A DNA stretch of 64,000 bases, from the NCBI GenBank assembly GCA_003013855.2, contig PVNU02003892.1, positions 1,364,001 to 1,428,000 of the forward strand. Direction: 5' to 3'. Below the pieces are notes generated by a model. That model was given only the letters and a program-made list of their open reading frames with translations. It was not told where the DNA came from and ran no database searches. How positions within the stretch are numbered: position 1 is the stretch's first letter; each line of letters starts with the position of its first letter. Both the position numbers and the translations under genes were made by a program. This document shows positions 33,363 through 44,756 of this stretch, in pieces. The DNA is from Liriodendron chinense (Eukaryota; Streptophyta; Magnoliopsida; Magnoliales; Magnoliaceae).

Positions 33363-33938
33363 TGTTATAGGTAAAATACGAGTTGACCTTAGGTCGGACT
33401 TGACCAACCTAACCGACCTAACTGACCTGAAGACATGTCGGAATCATCCGATCTGACCTGGAGACCGACTTCCAGACTCCATCGAAGAACCGACCTTGGC
33501 CATGCGACGAGCTGAGTCTTATCATGACAATCCCGTGATCTTAGGCTTATGCCGAGATAATGGGAGAGGGATTCGAAGAATCATCAATTGGTGTATAAAT
33601 GTCTCCAGCAACTACGGAACGGCCCGAGGATCTCATGGATCCGAGATCTTCTCCATAAGAATTACGTTTCCTTCTAAAACGCAATTCCAGGACCTAATTT
33701 TATAAATGGATACATCCTCTTTACCAAAAAGGTATGAAAACTCTTACTCACAAAAGAGATTACTTATTAGAAAAGTTTGGACTAACTTAAGTATCGGAGG
33801 ACTATCAGTCGATCCCCGGCCCTTCCCTTAGCCATTGTTTATCCTTGCAGGTTTCAGAGGGAGATCAACCTCTCTCTACATCTCGTGAAATCAATCATTG
33901 ACCCCATCTCGTTCGTTGTTGAAATCTCAGCAACAACA
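33363..33938 (+). repeat. Tat 3' LTR (or internal LTR)
   Basis: 576 bp, matching 22220-22790 throughout, ending CAGCAACAACA. It is unusual in that homology does not stop at the LTR end. Confidence 0.85.
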
Positions 33939-34083
33939 GTTGGTGCTGTCTATGGGAATTCTTCGACTGTAAAGCCATGTTCTCACCCAAAAGCTCAATA
34001 CATTCCCTCCATCTTAAGCAGACTTACGATGGATGTGAAAAGAAAAAATACAAGAGGAAAGCTCCCGCAATAGCCGGACCTTC
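33939..34083 (+). other. Second copy of Tat primer-binding site and gag start
   Basis: GTTGGTGCTGTCTATGGGAA and the following bases match 22791-22935, including the gag start (here ATGGATGTGAAAAG) and AAAGCTCCCGCAATAGCCGG. Similarity ends abruptly near 34083. The element is therefore LTR-internal-LTR-partial internal. Confidence 0.75.
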
Positions 34084-34111
34084 ACGCCCTTCGTTGGGGG
34101 TTGTTGTCTTA

Positions 34112-34290
34112 CATCAATTTTTTACCTTATTTTACAGCATGAACTCAAAGTTGAAGCATATCCAAAGCTCAAGCGGATCACACCATTGGTAATAGTGGAA
34201 AGTAGACGCCCCCGTGCCGTAAAATGAGCTTGGAAAATGGATGGACGACATGCTTCAAACACATTCATTATAGTGGTCGCCAGAGAGTAT
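34112..34290. mobile_element. Right part of the foldback split by the Tat element
   Basis: Resumes with CAATTTTTTACC, TTTTACAGCATGAAC and AAGCATATCCAAAGCTCAAG, the consensus continuation of the left arm at 22085-22140. It then skips to the right arm GTAAAATGAGCTTGG and GGATGGACGACATGC, an internal deletion. Confidence 0.6.
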
Positions 34291-35009
34291 CCACCCACGT
34301 TATAGCACGGTGAACTCTCACCACAATCGGTATGCCACAGTGGCTGGATCACCACGCAGTGGCTTCCCCGCAGGACCCACTTCCAGAGAGAGTAAGATTG
34401 ATCCAATTGAACTACGGGCGCGAGTAGACAGACAAAATGGCCTTGACTGACATTAACCAAAGTAATATGCATTTTATTCTATCACGAAACCGTATCTGGC
34501 CATACCTATAATACTGAGGGGATGTGATCCAGATTCCAAACCGTTCATCAAGATGGGCCCACACAGACTCAGAAACAAATATGAAAGAAAGCAGTGTTTG
34601 GACGGCTAGGATATAAGATAAATGGCATGGACTCATTTTCTAGTTTAGCATCATTTTGAAAATGGTGGTGACTCATGTTCCCTCCTCACATGCGGCTTTG
34701 ATGTACATTATTCAAATTATCTGACTGAGGGGGGAAATCAGGTGGTTATAACTATCTTCTCAGCCCCACTGCTGGGCAAGCGGTTTGGATGGTTTGGATT
34801 AGGCTTGAATTAAGTACTACCCTCACCAGGATGTCCAAGGAGATAGATAAGTACATGGGGCGTTGTCATTGGCCAACCCATGTCCCGTCCTTGGCCAACC
34901 CATGTCCCGCCCTCACGTCTGACACAGAGCTGTCAAACCTGCCACATGTGGAGCCCACTGCATCGGCCAATGGCTATGGCCAAGTACATGTCGTCTCCTG
35001 GGCGCAGGG

Positions 35010-35440
35010 AACCAAGGTGGGGCCCATAGTGATTTTTTTTATGAATCCAACCGCCTTCATCCATTTTGGAAGCTCATTTTAGGACGTGAGGACAAAAATG
35101 AACCGGATCCAAGACTCAAGTGGGCCTCACTAAAGGAAAAGGTGGGTAGGTAAATTAAAACCTCGCTGGGGTTCACAGTGATGTTTATATGACATCCATA
35201 CCGTTCATAACGTCACTACTAATGGGATGAACTGGAAACACAAATATTATTCTGATTCAAAACTCCTGTGGCTCCACAAATATTTCAACTGTGGACGTTT
35301 AATCCTCACGTTTTCGGCCCACTTGAGTCTTGGATCCGGTTTATTTTTGTTCTCATATCCTAAAATGAGCTCCCAAAACGGATGAACGGGGTGGATTCAT
35401 TAAAAAATCACTGTAAGCCCTACCTTGGTTCCCAGCCCAA
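35010..35440. mobile_element. Foldback element, 'gaatccaccccgttcatccg' variant
   Basis: GGTGGGGCCCATAGTGATTT at the left mirrors AAATCACTGTAAGCCCTACC at the right. Inner arms TCATTTTAGGACGTGAGGAC and GTTCTCATATCCTAAAATGA pair. Confidence 0.65.
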
Positions 35441-35704
35441 GGAACTTCCTGCGCAAGGCTTTCGCAGCAAATCCGCGCCCTCGTCTCCTCGTGCGTCCTC
35501 GTGGACATAGTACCTTATCCAAACCCCTTTGGATTGCCCTTACACATTTCCTGCGAGTTGTTGAAGTGTCACCCTCACGTCTCAAATGGTGGCAAAGTAA
35601 GGAGTCTAGTACTAAATCGGCCTGTTCTTTTTAAGCCTGTTTGATTTTACATTTCTTATCCTTTTCTGAAATGTATGATTTGGCTCCTTATTTTCCCACC
35701 GTAA

Positions 35705-36720
35705 ATGGACTGTTCTTTTTTCTCAAACAACGTTTTCTATCCATCCACCTCAGGACTTTGATGTCACCACCCAAATGATCCGAATCTTCATGTCCGTGCA
35801 ATTATATTCTATGGCATTCACGTGGGCAGTGGACTAGCTGTTACCCGGGTAACAGCTTAGTGGGTGTTACCCTAACCGAGTGTTGCCTACCTTGATGTAT
35901 TTTTTTGTAAATCCAAGCCGTCCATCTGTTTTCACATCTCATTTTAGAACCCGATCTAAAACCTAAACAATATCCATATCTTAGGTGAACCATAACACTG
36001 GAAACAGTGATGAATAACCATTAATAACTTTTTATGGGCCACAAAAGTGTTGGATCAATCTGATGTTTGTATTTGACCTTCATCCGTATTTTATTGACAT
36101 TACAAACGGGTTGGATGGAAAATAAACATGACGGCAAACTTTACTATGGGGCCTTTGGAATTTTTAACAGTAAATCACTCAATCACTACTGTTTTTTGTG
36201 GTGTGGTCTACCTGAGATGGTGATCGGCTTAATGTTTGGAAATACCTCCCTAAAATGAGCTGTAGAAACGGATGGACAGCATGGATATAAAAAAATCATT
36301 AAGGTGGGCCCCACGGTAAGGGTAACACCCACTAAGCTGTTATCCGGATAACACCTAATCCGCTCGCATTCAGGTGGTAGCAATGTCCCAATCATAGTGC
36401 ACACGTTGACAACGTGCGCTGTAGATTAAGATAAGATTTCTATGGTGGTGATTTTCAGGATGAAGTTACAAAAGTTGTCCTCATATTATTATTAAAAAAA
36501 AATTAGTGAAAGTCATGACTAATGGTTCCACCTGGAATTTATATAACATCCAACCCATCCAACGTATGAACTTGACGATGGTGATAACATGAAAAAAATA
36601 TCAGACCCATCAGATCATTAGATGGGCTACACTTAAGTTAGGATATTTTGAAGGGTGTATATTAATTTTTATAGATTGGCCCACTTTATGATTGGATCCA
36701 CCTTATTTTTTGTTCGTCTA
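35705..36720. repeat. Dispersed repeat, copy interrupted by a foldback (paralogue of 1-470)
   Basis: It matches 10-470 on both sides of the 540-bp insertion at 35826-36365. Confidence 0.7.
35826..36365. mobile_element. Foldback element with 12-bp target duplication
   Basis: Flanked by GCATTCACGTGG (35814-35825) and GCATTCAGGTGG (36366-36377), one mismatch. The uninterrupted paralogue at about 119-141 has a single such site. The terminal repeat reads GAGCGGATTAGGTGTTATCC from the right and GCAGTGGACTAGCTGTTACC from the left, then GTAACAGCTTAGTGGGTGTT on both sides, then the GGGCCC...CCGTCCATC arms. A target duplication of 9-12 bp and long TIRs suggest a Mutator-like origin. Confidence 0.75.
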
Positions 36721-36989
36721 CTAAAAATTTCAGTGTGCATCTATTGGATGGGTTGGATGTGAGATACAGGCCATGTGGGCCCACAATTCTCAATTTACCA
36801 CTTTGTTGAATAGATATAAGACAAAGGGCAATGATGTAAATTCTCTTTGAAAAAGCACTGCCGGGTAGCGTCGGTTCCTCGCGACATGGATGGGAGACGC
36901 ATGCCATGTGGGCCCCACAATTCTCAGAAAAATAAAGAATGGCAGTAATGTAAATTATCCTGCAATAGAGAAAGCGGATTGGGTGGAAA

Positions 36990-37497
36990 TCGGATTGCGT
37001 ACTGAGTTACTCACGACACTCTTATCTTACTGAGTAAACTCTGTTGGGCCCACCATGAATGTATGTGGTCCATCGACGCCGTTCATCTGCTTTTAAAGCT
37101 CATTTTAGGGGTTGAACCCAAAATGGAAGCATATACAAAGCTCAAGTGGACCATAACACAGGAAACCGTGGGAATAATGATATCTACCGTTGAAACCTAC
37201 CTAGGGCCCACAGTGATGTTTATTTGTCATCCAACCTGTTCATAAGATCACAAAGACATGGATGAAGGGAAAAAACAAATATGAACTTGACCCAAAACTT
37301 CTGTGGCGCCTAAGAAGTTTTCAACGATGGACGTATAATTCATACTGTTTCCTTTGATGTGGCCCACTTGAGAGGTTTATATGCTTCATTTTTTTGTCTC
37401 AAGACCGAAAATTATCTGTTACAATTGATGGACCGAGTGGATAAAGTACATAGATCACGGTGGGTCCCACAGAGTTTACTCAGTACGCAATCCGCTT
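36990..37497. mobile_element. Foldback element with CGGATTGCGTACTGAG ends
   Basis: The left end CGGATTGCGTACTGAGT mirrors ACTCAGTACGCAATCCG at the right. Inner arms TGTTGGGCCCACCATGAATG and ATCACGGTGGGTCCCACAG pair. A 43-bp piece with the right end is repeated once more at 37531-37573. Confidence 0.7.
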
Positions 37498-37589
37498 CTG
37501 ATTGGGTGTGATGGGGATAACGTACTGAGTTACTCAGTACGCAATCCGCTTCCGATTGGTGTGATGGGGATAACACTTTAGTGGTCACT

Positions 37590-38060
37590 GGGCTCAATGT
37601 GATGTAGCAGATCAATCCCTAACTGTGGGGCTCACTGTAATCTATCTGCCTTACATCCACACCGTCCATCCAATTTGGTAGCTCATTTTAGGAAATGATC
37701 CAAAAAATAAACAGATCCAAATCTTAGGTGGACGATGTTACAGGAAATAGTTCGTGATTAAATCCCCACCATTAAAAACTTCATTGTGCCAACAGAATGT
37801 TTATCTGCCATCCAACCCATTGATAAGGTCACAAATACCTGGATGAAGAGACCACACAAATATCACATTGATTCAAAACTTTTGTGGCCCATGAGAAATT
37901 TTTAATGGTAGATTACCACTGTTTCCTGTATTATGGTCCACCTGAGATTTTGATATACTTCATATTTGGGTTCATGTCCTAAAATAAGTTTTCAAAAGGG
38001 ATGGATGGCATGGATATAAGGCACATACATCACAGTGAGCCCCACAGTTAGGGATCCACT
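37590..38060. mobile_element. Foldback element
   Basis: The left end GATCAATCCCTAACTGTGGG mirrors the right end CCCCACAGTTAGGGATC. Arms ACATCCACACCGTCCATCC and GGATGGCATGGATATAAGG pair. Confidence 0.7.
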
Positions 38061-38074
38061 AACATCGATGAATC

Positions 38075-38625
38075 CGAAGATCCACCCAAACCGCACCCAT
38101 CTCAAGTGGTCCATATCATAGAAAACAATGATCATTCAACCTCCACCATTAAAAACTTCCCAAGGCTCACCATAATATTTTTACTTGCCATTCAAATAGT
38201 TGATAAGGTCAAACAAACTTAGGTAAGGAAAAAAAAATCAGCTTGATCCAAAACCTTTCTTGGCCACAGGAAGTTTTCAACGGTTACATTATTTTGTGTA
38301 GTCGAGTTCACCTGATATTGTTGTTTTACCTTCATAATGTCCTGCAAACCTTAGCCGATCATGAAAACATAGATATGAACTTTATCCAAAACCTTTATGG
38401 CTTCTAAGAAGTTTTCAATTGTAGGTAAAACATAGATATGAAGTTTAACTTTTATGGCTTCTAAGAAGTTTTCAATTGTGGGTTTTAAATCGCACTGCCT
38501 CGTGTGGTGTGGTCCACTTGATCTTCAATGTCTCTTTTTAAACTCATGCCTTAAATGATTTTTTAAATTGGATGGATGGCATGGATAAAACATATAAATC
38601 ATGCTACGCCCCCACAAAGCCCCTC
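38075..38625. mobile_element. Foldback element, rearranged
   Basis: Consensus inner blocks are present in order, with the right end GGATGGCATGGATAAAACAT. It carries a small tandem duplication of CTTTTATGGCTTCTAAGAAG at about 38389-38480. The left terminal arm is missing. Confidence 0.5.
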
Positions 38626-38769
38626 TTAGGATTGGCCGTCTCTGACTAGGTCTTGGTGGGAGATTTACCCAATTTGTGCTGGTGGGGGTAGTACCCAGTC
38701 CATGCCTCCACTTGAATGGTGCCGACTAGGTACTACCCCACTAGGACCTAGCTAGAGCCGGATGATCCT

Positions 38770-40025
38770 AGAAGGGGCTCTATGGGGCCCATCTTGATTA
38801 TGTGTTTTATTCATGCTATCCATCCATTTTAACAAATATTTTGAGGGCATGACCCCAAGAAGGAGGCAAATCAAAAGCCAGAGTAGGCTACACCACAATA
38901 AACAACAGGGATTGAACAACTACCATTGAAAACCTTTTGGGGGCCATAAGATTTTTGGATGAAGTTGATATTTATGTTTTTCCTTCATCCAAGTTTGTGT
39001 GACTTTATGAACAGATTGGATGGCAAATAAACATCAAGGTAGGGTAGATGTGATGTAGCATGACCATGATAGGGTATAAGAAGTATAAGAAACTTTGTCT
39101 TCACATGAATGTAGAAATCTTTTTTTTTTTGAATTTTTCTGAATGGATTCTTGTATTTGAATTTTAACTCCTTAGAATCCTAGCGCATATGGATATGGGC
39201 CAAGGCCCATTAAGGTTACTTTTCTCACAAGAAATATGCACACATGAGTCTCGAGTTCTTCGTGTCATGGCGCACTAATAGTGCATCGCATTGACGCATG
39301 GACGACACCTAAGCGACTAGAGCGATGGCACAGTTGACATGATAGAATTTCAATAAATCAGATTGATCCCAAATTTGGTACGTACATGCTCTGTCAAGTC
39401 TAATATCATCACATAAAATTTGGAATAAATTACATATTTGTGGAGCTAACAAATTTGGGCGGTTCAGAAGGATGTTAGTGTTGAACATTGCACAACAAAC
39501 TTAGTTTGAATCACATAAATGGAATATTGGAGTTAGACATATTAGATTGACCCCAACTTTGGTACATACATACCTTATCAAGTATAATATCATCACAAAA
39601 AAGTTAGAATCAATTTTATATCTGTGAATCCCACAAATTTGGTACCATTCAAAAAGGTGTCAGTACTGACCGCTACACTGAACAACAAACCCGGTTCGAA
39701 TTACATAAGAGGGCTTAGACATATCGGATTGACCTCAAATTTGGTACATGTATGATCTATCAAGTCTAATATCATCACACAAATTTTAGAACAAATTACA
39801 TATCTGTGGACCCCACAAATCTAAGTCATTCATAATAATGTTAGTGCTCCTAAAGGTTTCAATGATGGGCCTCATTGCCACCACTACTTCCTTTTATGTA
39901 GTCCACTCAAGCCTTTAATCTACCTCCTTTTTTGGCTCATACCCTAAAATGATTTGTCAAAATGGATCAACAGTGTGGATAAAACATGTACATCATAGTG
40001 GCCCCATAGAGCCCCTGGCAGGACC
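38770..40025. mobile_element. Foldback element split by a tandem-repeat insertion
   Basis: The left arm (ATGGGGCCCATCTTGATTAT, CTATCCATCCATTTT) and body run to about 39056. The body resumes at 39848 with CTAAAGGTTTCAATGATGGG and reaches the right arm GGATAAAACATGTACATCAT. Confidence 0.6.
39356..39850. repeat. Three tandem copies of a 183-bp repeat
   Basis: GATTGACCCCAAATTTGGTAC-like starts occur at 39361, 39545 and 39727 (periods 184 and 182), each followed by AAGTCTAATATCATCACA and TCCCACAAATTTGG-like words. The third copy is truncated at the foldback junction. The lead-in at 39057-39355 is unassigned. Confidence 0.75.
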
Positions 40026-40224
40026 GTTCATCTCTAGTTAGGTTCTAGTGGGGTAGTATCAAATGGACGCCCCCACTCGAATGTACTACTATACTAAGAT
40101 CCTAGTGGGGGTAGTACCCAATCTGTGCCCCACTCAAATGTATTGTCGTTCTGATACTATTTTTGAGCTAGTTGGTTCCTGAAAATAGGGACACATCCTG
40201 AGAACTTTCTACACCAAGAAGGTA

Positions 40225-40665
40225 AGTGAGGCCTACATGATGTTTATGAGAAATCTAACTTGTCCATCTGTTTTGTCAAATCATTTTAAGAGATATTCCA
40301 AAAATGGAGCAAATCCAAAACTCAAGTAGGTCACATGACAGGAAACAATGAGTAGGAAAATACCTACCGTTGAAACCTATCTAGGTTCCACCATGATGTT
40401 TATAATCATCCATATTGTATATAAGGTCATTCCTATTGGGATGAACTGAAAACACCAAAATATTAGCTTGATCCACTCTATGGCTCAACGAGTGTTTAAT
40501 GGTGGGCATTCAATTCTCATTGTTTCATGTCATGTAATCCACTTGAGTTTTATATCTACCTCATTTTTGGGCCATGTTAAGACATGATCCGTAAAACAGA
40601 TGAACCAGGTGGATTTCTCACAAACATCATAGTAGGCCCCACCTAGCTTCCTATTATGGGCATTT
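40225..40665. mobile_element. Foldback element, 'tttatgagaaatc' variant
   Basis: GTGAGGCCTACATGATGTTT at the left mirrors AAACATCATAGTAGGCCCCA at the right. Arms TTTTAAGAGATATTCC and GGCCATGTTAAGACATG pair loosely. Confidence 0.6.
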
Positions 40666-40843
40666 TGGGAGTTATTATTTAGAAAACATGAAAAATGAAT
40701 AATGATATTATGGAAGGAATAAAGTTCTATATGGAGGCACCCAAAAATTGCACAAGTGGCATAGGTTTATTAAAATTAAATCGACTAATGTTGTAACCAC
40801 TTACTCCAAGTCAATAATCCAAATCATATTTATTAAACATATA

Positions 40844-41310
40844 TGTTGGGACTGCAAAAGCAACTCAAAGTAGAATCAAACAAAGTAATTACAATCACAC
40901 CAAGCAAATCCAACCACAGAAGACAAATGAATTTACATGGAAAAACCCTTGTGGAAAAAAACCAGTGCACAAAGTGAATCACTATGAAAAATGAAAGTAC
41001 AAGAGATAGAGAACACTTACAAAATCACCCAAAAGAGAAAACCCTGGCTTCTTTTCTCCCAAGTGTTAAACCCTAATCTCGATTATACCCGCTTATATAG
41101 CATTAAACTGAAAATAGAATCAAAATGTGCAAAATTACACTAAACAGTGCGTGGTCATCGGTTGACTAGCCTGAGAGTTCGGTCAACCGAACTCGGCCAA
41201 AATTGTCCAACGAGCAATTGACCAAGCCGAGGCAGTTTCGATCAACCAAGTATAGTCAGTCGAACGAGCGATGACCCCCAAACTGTCCAGAATGAAGACT
41301 TCATTTAACA
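40844..41310 (-). repeat. Copia-2 3' LTR
   Basis: 467 bp from TGTTGGGACTGC to CATTTAACA. On the minus strand it is preceded by the purine-rich AGTGGAGAT, the polypurine tract (about 41311-41319). Confidence 0.75.
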
Positions 41311-41699
41311 ATCTCCACTAAGGCTTCAATCTCCCATGCTCCACTGCTCCAAAGCTCCACCCTCCTCTTTAATTTATCTCCATCATAGCTCCACCATCGC
41401 TACCATGTAGACTCCGTCTTCACTCCATCTTTTCCTAGACCCAGAAAAGTCAAACAAAACTTGAACTTCTCTGTATGGATCACCTTTGTAAGCATGTCAG
41501 CAAGATTTATGCTTGTATGGATCTTTTTAAGAGTCACATCAACTTCCTCAATCATCTGTCAGATAAAATGATGACGCCCATTAATATGTTTAGTTCTAGA
41601 ATGGTAAACTGAGTTCTTCACCAAATTGATAGTTCTCGCGCTATCACGATTAATTGGTACATCCTCATGTTAAAGCTCCAATTAATTTATCATTTCTCA

Positions 41700-42306
41700 T
41701 AACCAAACTGCTTCCTTGAATGCTTTTGTCACCGCCATATACTCAGCTTCAGTTGTGAAAAGAGCCACCAAAGACCAAAGCTTCGACATCTAACTGATCG
41801 CTCCACTCGCTAGCATAAACAAGTACCCGAAAGTCAACCTTCTACTGTCCTCACTTCTCCCTTAATCAGAATCCACATATTGTACCAACTTGTCCCCTGA
41901 TTTCTCAAATGTCAATGCGTAGTATTACGTACATTGAATATAATGAAGTAGCCTATTTTACTGCCTCCTAGTGTTGTTTGCCGGGGTTAAACATGTATCT
42001 AATAACAACACCCACTGCATGTGAAATATCCAGTCTCATACAGATCATGTCATACATTAAGCTGCCAATCGCAATCGAATAAGGCACAAGATCAGACATA
42101 ACCTGTTCTTCTTCATCCGTTTTAGGACAAGAAAGTTTAAAATGAGCTGCATGGGGAACACCGACCTGTTTTACCTTGTCCATCCTATACTTCACCAATA
42201 CTTTCTTAATGTATTTTGCTTGAGATAACCAAAGCCTGCTCATTTTTCTCGCCTCTATGTATGTCAATACCAAGAACCCTTCTTTGCAGGCCCCCAAATC
42301 TTTCAT
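41700..42306 (-). pseudogene. Copia-2 RT C-terminus and RNase H
   Basis: One clean frame (42306-41968) reads MKDLGACKEGFLVLTYIEAR, then LSQAKYIKKVLVKYRMDKVK and PYSIAIGSLMYDMICMRLDI, then SHAVGVVIRYMFNPGKQH. This is the thumb and connection of copia RT leading to RNase H. Beyond 41968 similarity continues in other frames toward 41700 with stops. Confidence 0.75.
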
Positions 42307-43200
42307 CTCAAATGTCCCTTACAACCAAGTCTTCAGTATGTTAATCTCAAACATGCTATGACTGATGATAAGCATGTCATCAACATACGATACTAAATAA
42401 TGAATTTTTCATCACTCATTGTCTTGAAGTAGGCACAATTATCATACTCACTTCTGGTAAACCGCAGACTCACCCTAAAAGAATCGAATTTCTTATATCA
42501 CTGCCTAGGTAACTGTTTCAGGATATACAACAACCTTCTTAGCATACAAACATTCTTCTCTGCCCCTCTTATCTTGAACCCTTTTGGTTGCTTCATGTAA
42601 ATCTACTCCTCCAGTTCAAGGTTGTATTGGGCAACTAGTGCCAACACGAACCTGATAGATACTTGTTTCACTACGGGTGCAAAAATCTCGCTGAAGTCGA
42701 TACCCTCCTTCCGTGTATACTCCTTCGCTACCAACTTTGCTTTGTATCTATCTTATTTCTTCCTAAAGATCCACTTACATCAGATCGATTTACGCCTAAC
42801 GGGAAGCTCCACTAGCTCTCATGTCTCATTCTTGTCCTAGGAATCCATTTCATCATGCGTTGCCGCCTTTCACTTTTCGGCATCTACATCACCAAGTACC
42901 TCCTGAAGAGTAGATGCAACCCTCTCATCCGTAATGAGGGCGAATGCAATGTTCAAGTCATTCCTATATTTCTCTGATAACCTGTGATCACTTAGCGGGT
43001 TCCTTCTTATGGGTGACTACTCCACCTGATCCTATACCTCTTTTTGCATCTCAGCATCAGCCCATGTCTTACCGTTTTCAACTTTGACGTTTACAACTAA
43101 CTTTTATGGTTTTTTGTGTTCATCCTTACAGAATAATGAGTCCTCATCAAACCTGACATCCAGGCTAAGCATTATCTTCCGTGGGACTCGGTCATATAAC
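42307..43200 (-). pseudogene. Copia-2 reverse transcriptase palm
   Basis: The catalytic YVDDMLI is encoded at 42370-42387 on the minus strand. Upstream, fragments of the copia RT N-terminus are spread over several frames, so the domain is recognisable but badly broken. Confidence 0.6.
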
Positions 43201-43429
43201 CTCATGTACCCCTACACACCATCACCATAACCAACAAATATATATTTCTTTGCCCTTTTGTCTAACTTATATCTCTCAATCGACGGTACATAAGAGTAAG
43301 CATCATAACCAAATACTCACAGTACTAAGTAGTCTACATCATTACCACTCTACACATCTTCTAAATTTTACAACCTATTTTCGTAGATGGTGATCGATTT
43401 ACCAAGTAATAAGTCATGTTCACGACCTC

Positions 43430-44060
43430 GATCCACATTTCCTTGCCCAACCTAGTATTATTCAACATGCTTCAGGCTCTCTCCAAGAGAGTCTGATTCA
43501 TCCTTTCGGCCACATCATTCTACTCAGGTATATACTACACCGTGTTATGCCTTACGATCTCTTATTCCTTGCAATACCAATCAAATTTCTTAGAAGTGAA
43601 CTCACCTTCGTTGTCTATCTTTAACACTTTTAATTTTCACCATGTTTGCTTTTCCACCATCGCCTTCCACAACTTGAAGGTGGTGAAAACATTGGACTTA
43701 TTTTTCATAAAATAGACCGAAACTTTTCTAGAAAAGTTATTGATAAAGGTGACAAAATACGACAACCCTCCTTTAGAGACAACGGGCGACGACCCCACAC
43801 ATCTGAGTGCACATAATCAAGCGGTCCTTTACTATAATGTTTCTCGATTTTAAATGACAGTTTAGATTGTTTACCATATATACATGTTCACATATATGAA
43901 AATTTACACTTTTAAAAGTAGGAATAAGTCCTTGAACAGAAAGTACCTTCATCCCTCGCTCCCTCATGTTGCTTAGGCGTGCATGCCACAAACTTGCAGG
44001 CGTGGACTCCGCTACAACTGTTGCAGCTCCACCCGATACGGTATTTTCGATCAACCTATA
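43430..44060 (-). pseudogene. Copia-2 integrase
   Basis: The pre-integrase zinc region reads SLWHARLSNMRERGMKVL and later VNFHICEHVYMV. The usual CEHC pair is damaged by a small indel. The core continues in other frames with HSDVWGPSP-type start, FVTFINNFSRK, and VAERMNQTLLERA, where the catalytic Glu lies (near 43510). Stops are frequent. Confidence 0.65.
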
Positions 44061-44109
44061 AATATTTCCACTCCTCTGTGCCTTTATAACTATATGCCAC
44101 TTTTAAAAC

Positions 44110-44679
44110 TCATAGAACATGATCAAATGCAATGAACTTGAATCCCAATGCCTCAAGTGCTCCTAAAGATATCAAACTTTTCTTCAACCTAGGGACATAT
44201 CTCACGATTGTCAGGATGCATTCGATCCCATCGAACATCCTAATGCGCACTAAAACAACAATCATCTTGCAGGTGTAGTCATCGTCCAAGAATATAAACC
44301 CACCATCATACTTGTTGTATGTGGTGAAAACACTTTGATCAGGACACATGTGATATGATGCTCTTGAATTCAGGATCCATTCAATATTGCTGAGAAATCC
44401 ATATCTGGATGCAATAAAAACATCATAACTATCGACATTCTCGTCCTTTGTAGATTCCACAGTATTAACCTCCCTTGAAGATGCATCTGATTTCTCCTTG
44501 TGTTGTGATTTATAATCTTTCTTCATGTGTCTAATCTTTCCACACTTCCAACACTTCATCTTGCCTTTACCCTTAGATTTAGACATAATTCTCGAAGTCC
44601 CCCTTTCTTGTTCAGAATTTTTCCCCCTTGAAACCAAAACTTCCATAGAGGTACCCTCATCACCATTCTTCTTTCTCAA
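44110..44679 (-). pseudogene. Copia-2 gag C-terminus and protease
   Basis: One 189-codon frame. The zinc knuckle CWKCGKIRHMKKDY (about 44512-44553) has the CCHC spacing but with Tyr for the last Cys. The protease active-site block is WILNSRASYHMCP, where the family has Asp-Ser-Gly; the catalytic Asp is Asn (44368-44370) and the Gly is Arg. The rest, RYVPRLKKSLISLGALEALG, is typical. Both changes would inactivate the product even though the frame is open. Confidence 0.8.
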
Positions 44680-44756
44680 ATACTCTACTGAAGGGCTGAG
44701 ATAACGATGTCGACTTTAATGGTGTGTCTACTATGTCACAAAATGTCTACTAAATT

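Larger units (their letters stand above)
22220..34083 (+). mobile_element. Tat-lineage Ty3/gypsy retrotransposon, decayed, with antisense gene and a duplicated 5' segment
   Basis: The order is 5' LTR (22220-22790), primer-binding region, gag, protease, RT (split by a 1.5-kb insert), RNase H, second RNase H, integrase, a 3.3-kb region with an antisense gene, polypurine tract and 3' LTR (33363-33938). After the 3' LTR comes a second copy of the primer-binding site and gag start, to about 34083. The extra archaeal-type RNase H and the antisense gene are known marks of the plant Tat lineage. The LTRs differ visibly at many positions, so insertion is not recent. Many stops and a few frameshifts make it non-functional. 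Confidence 0.85.

Noticed and set aside
39356..39850. CRISPR-like repeat array
   Set aside because: Units are 183 bp with no short repeat/spacer alternation; this is eukaryotic tandem DNA.
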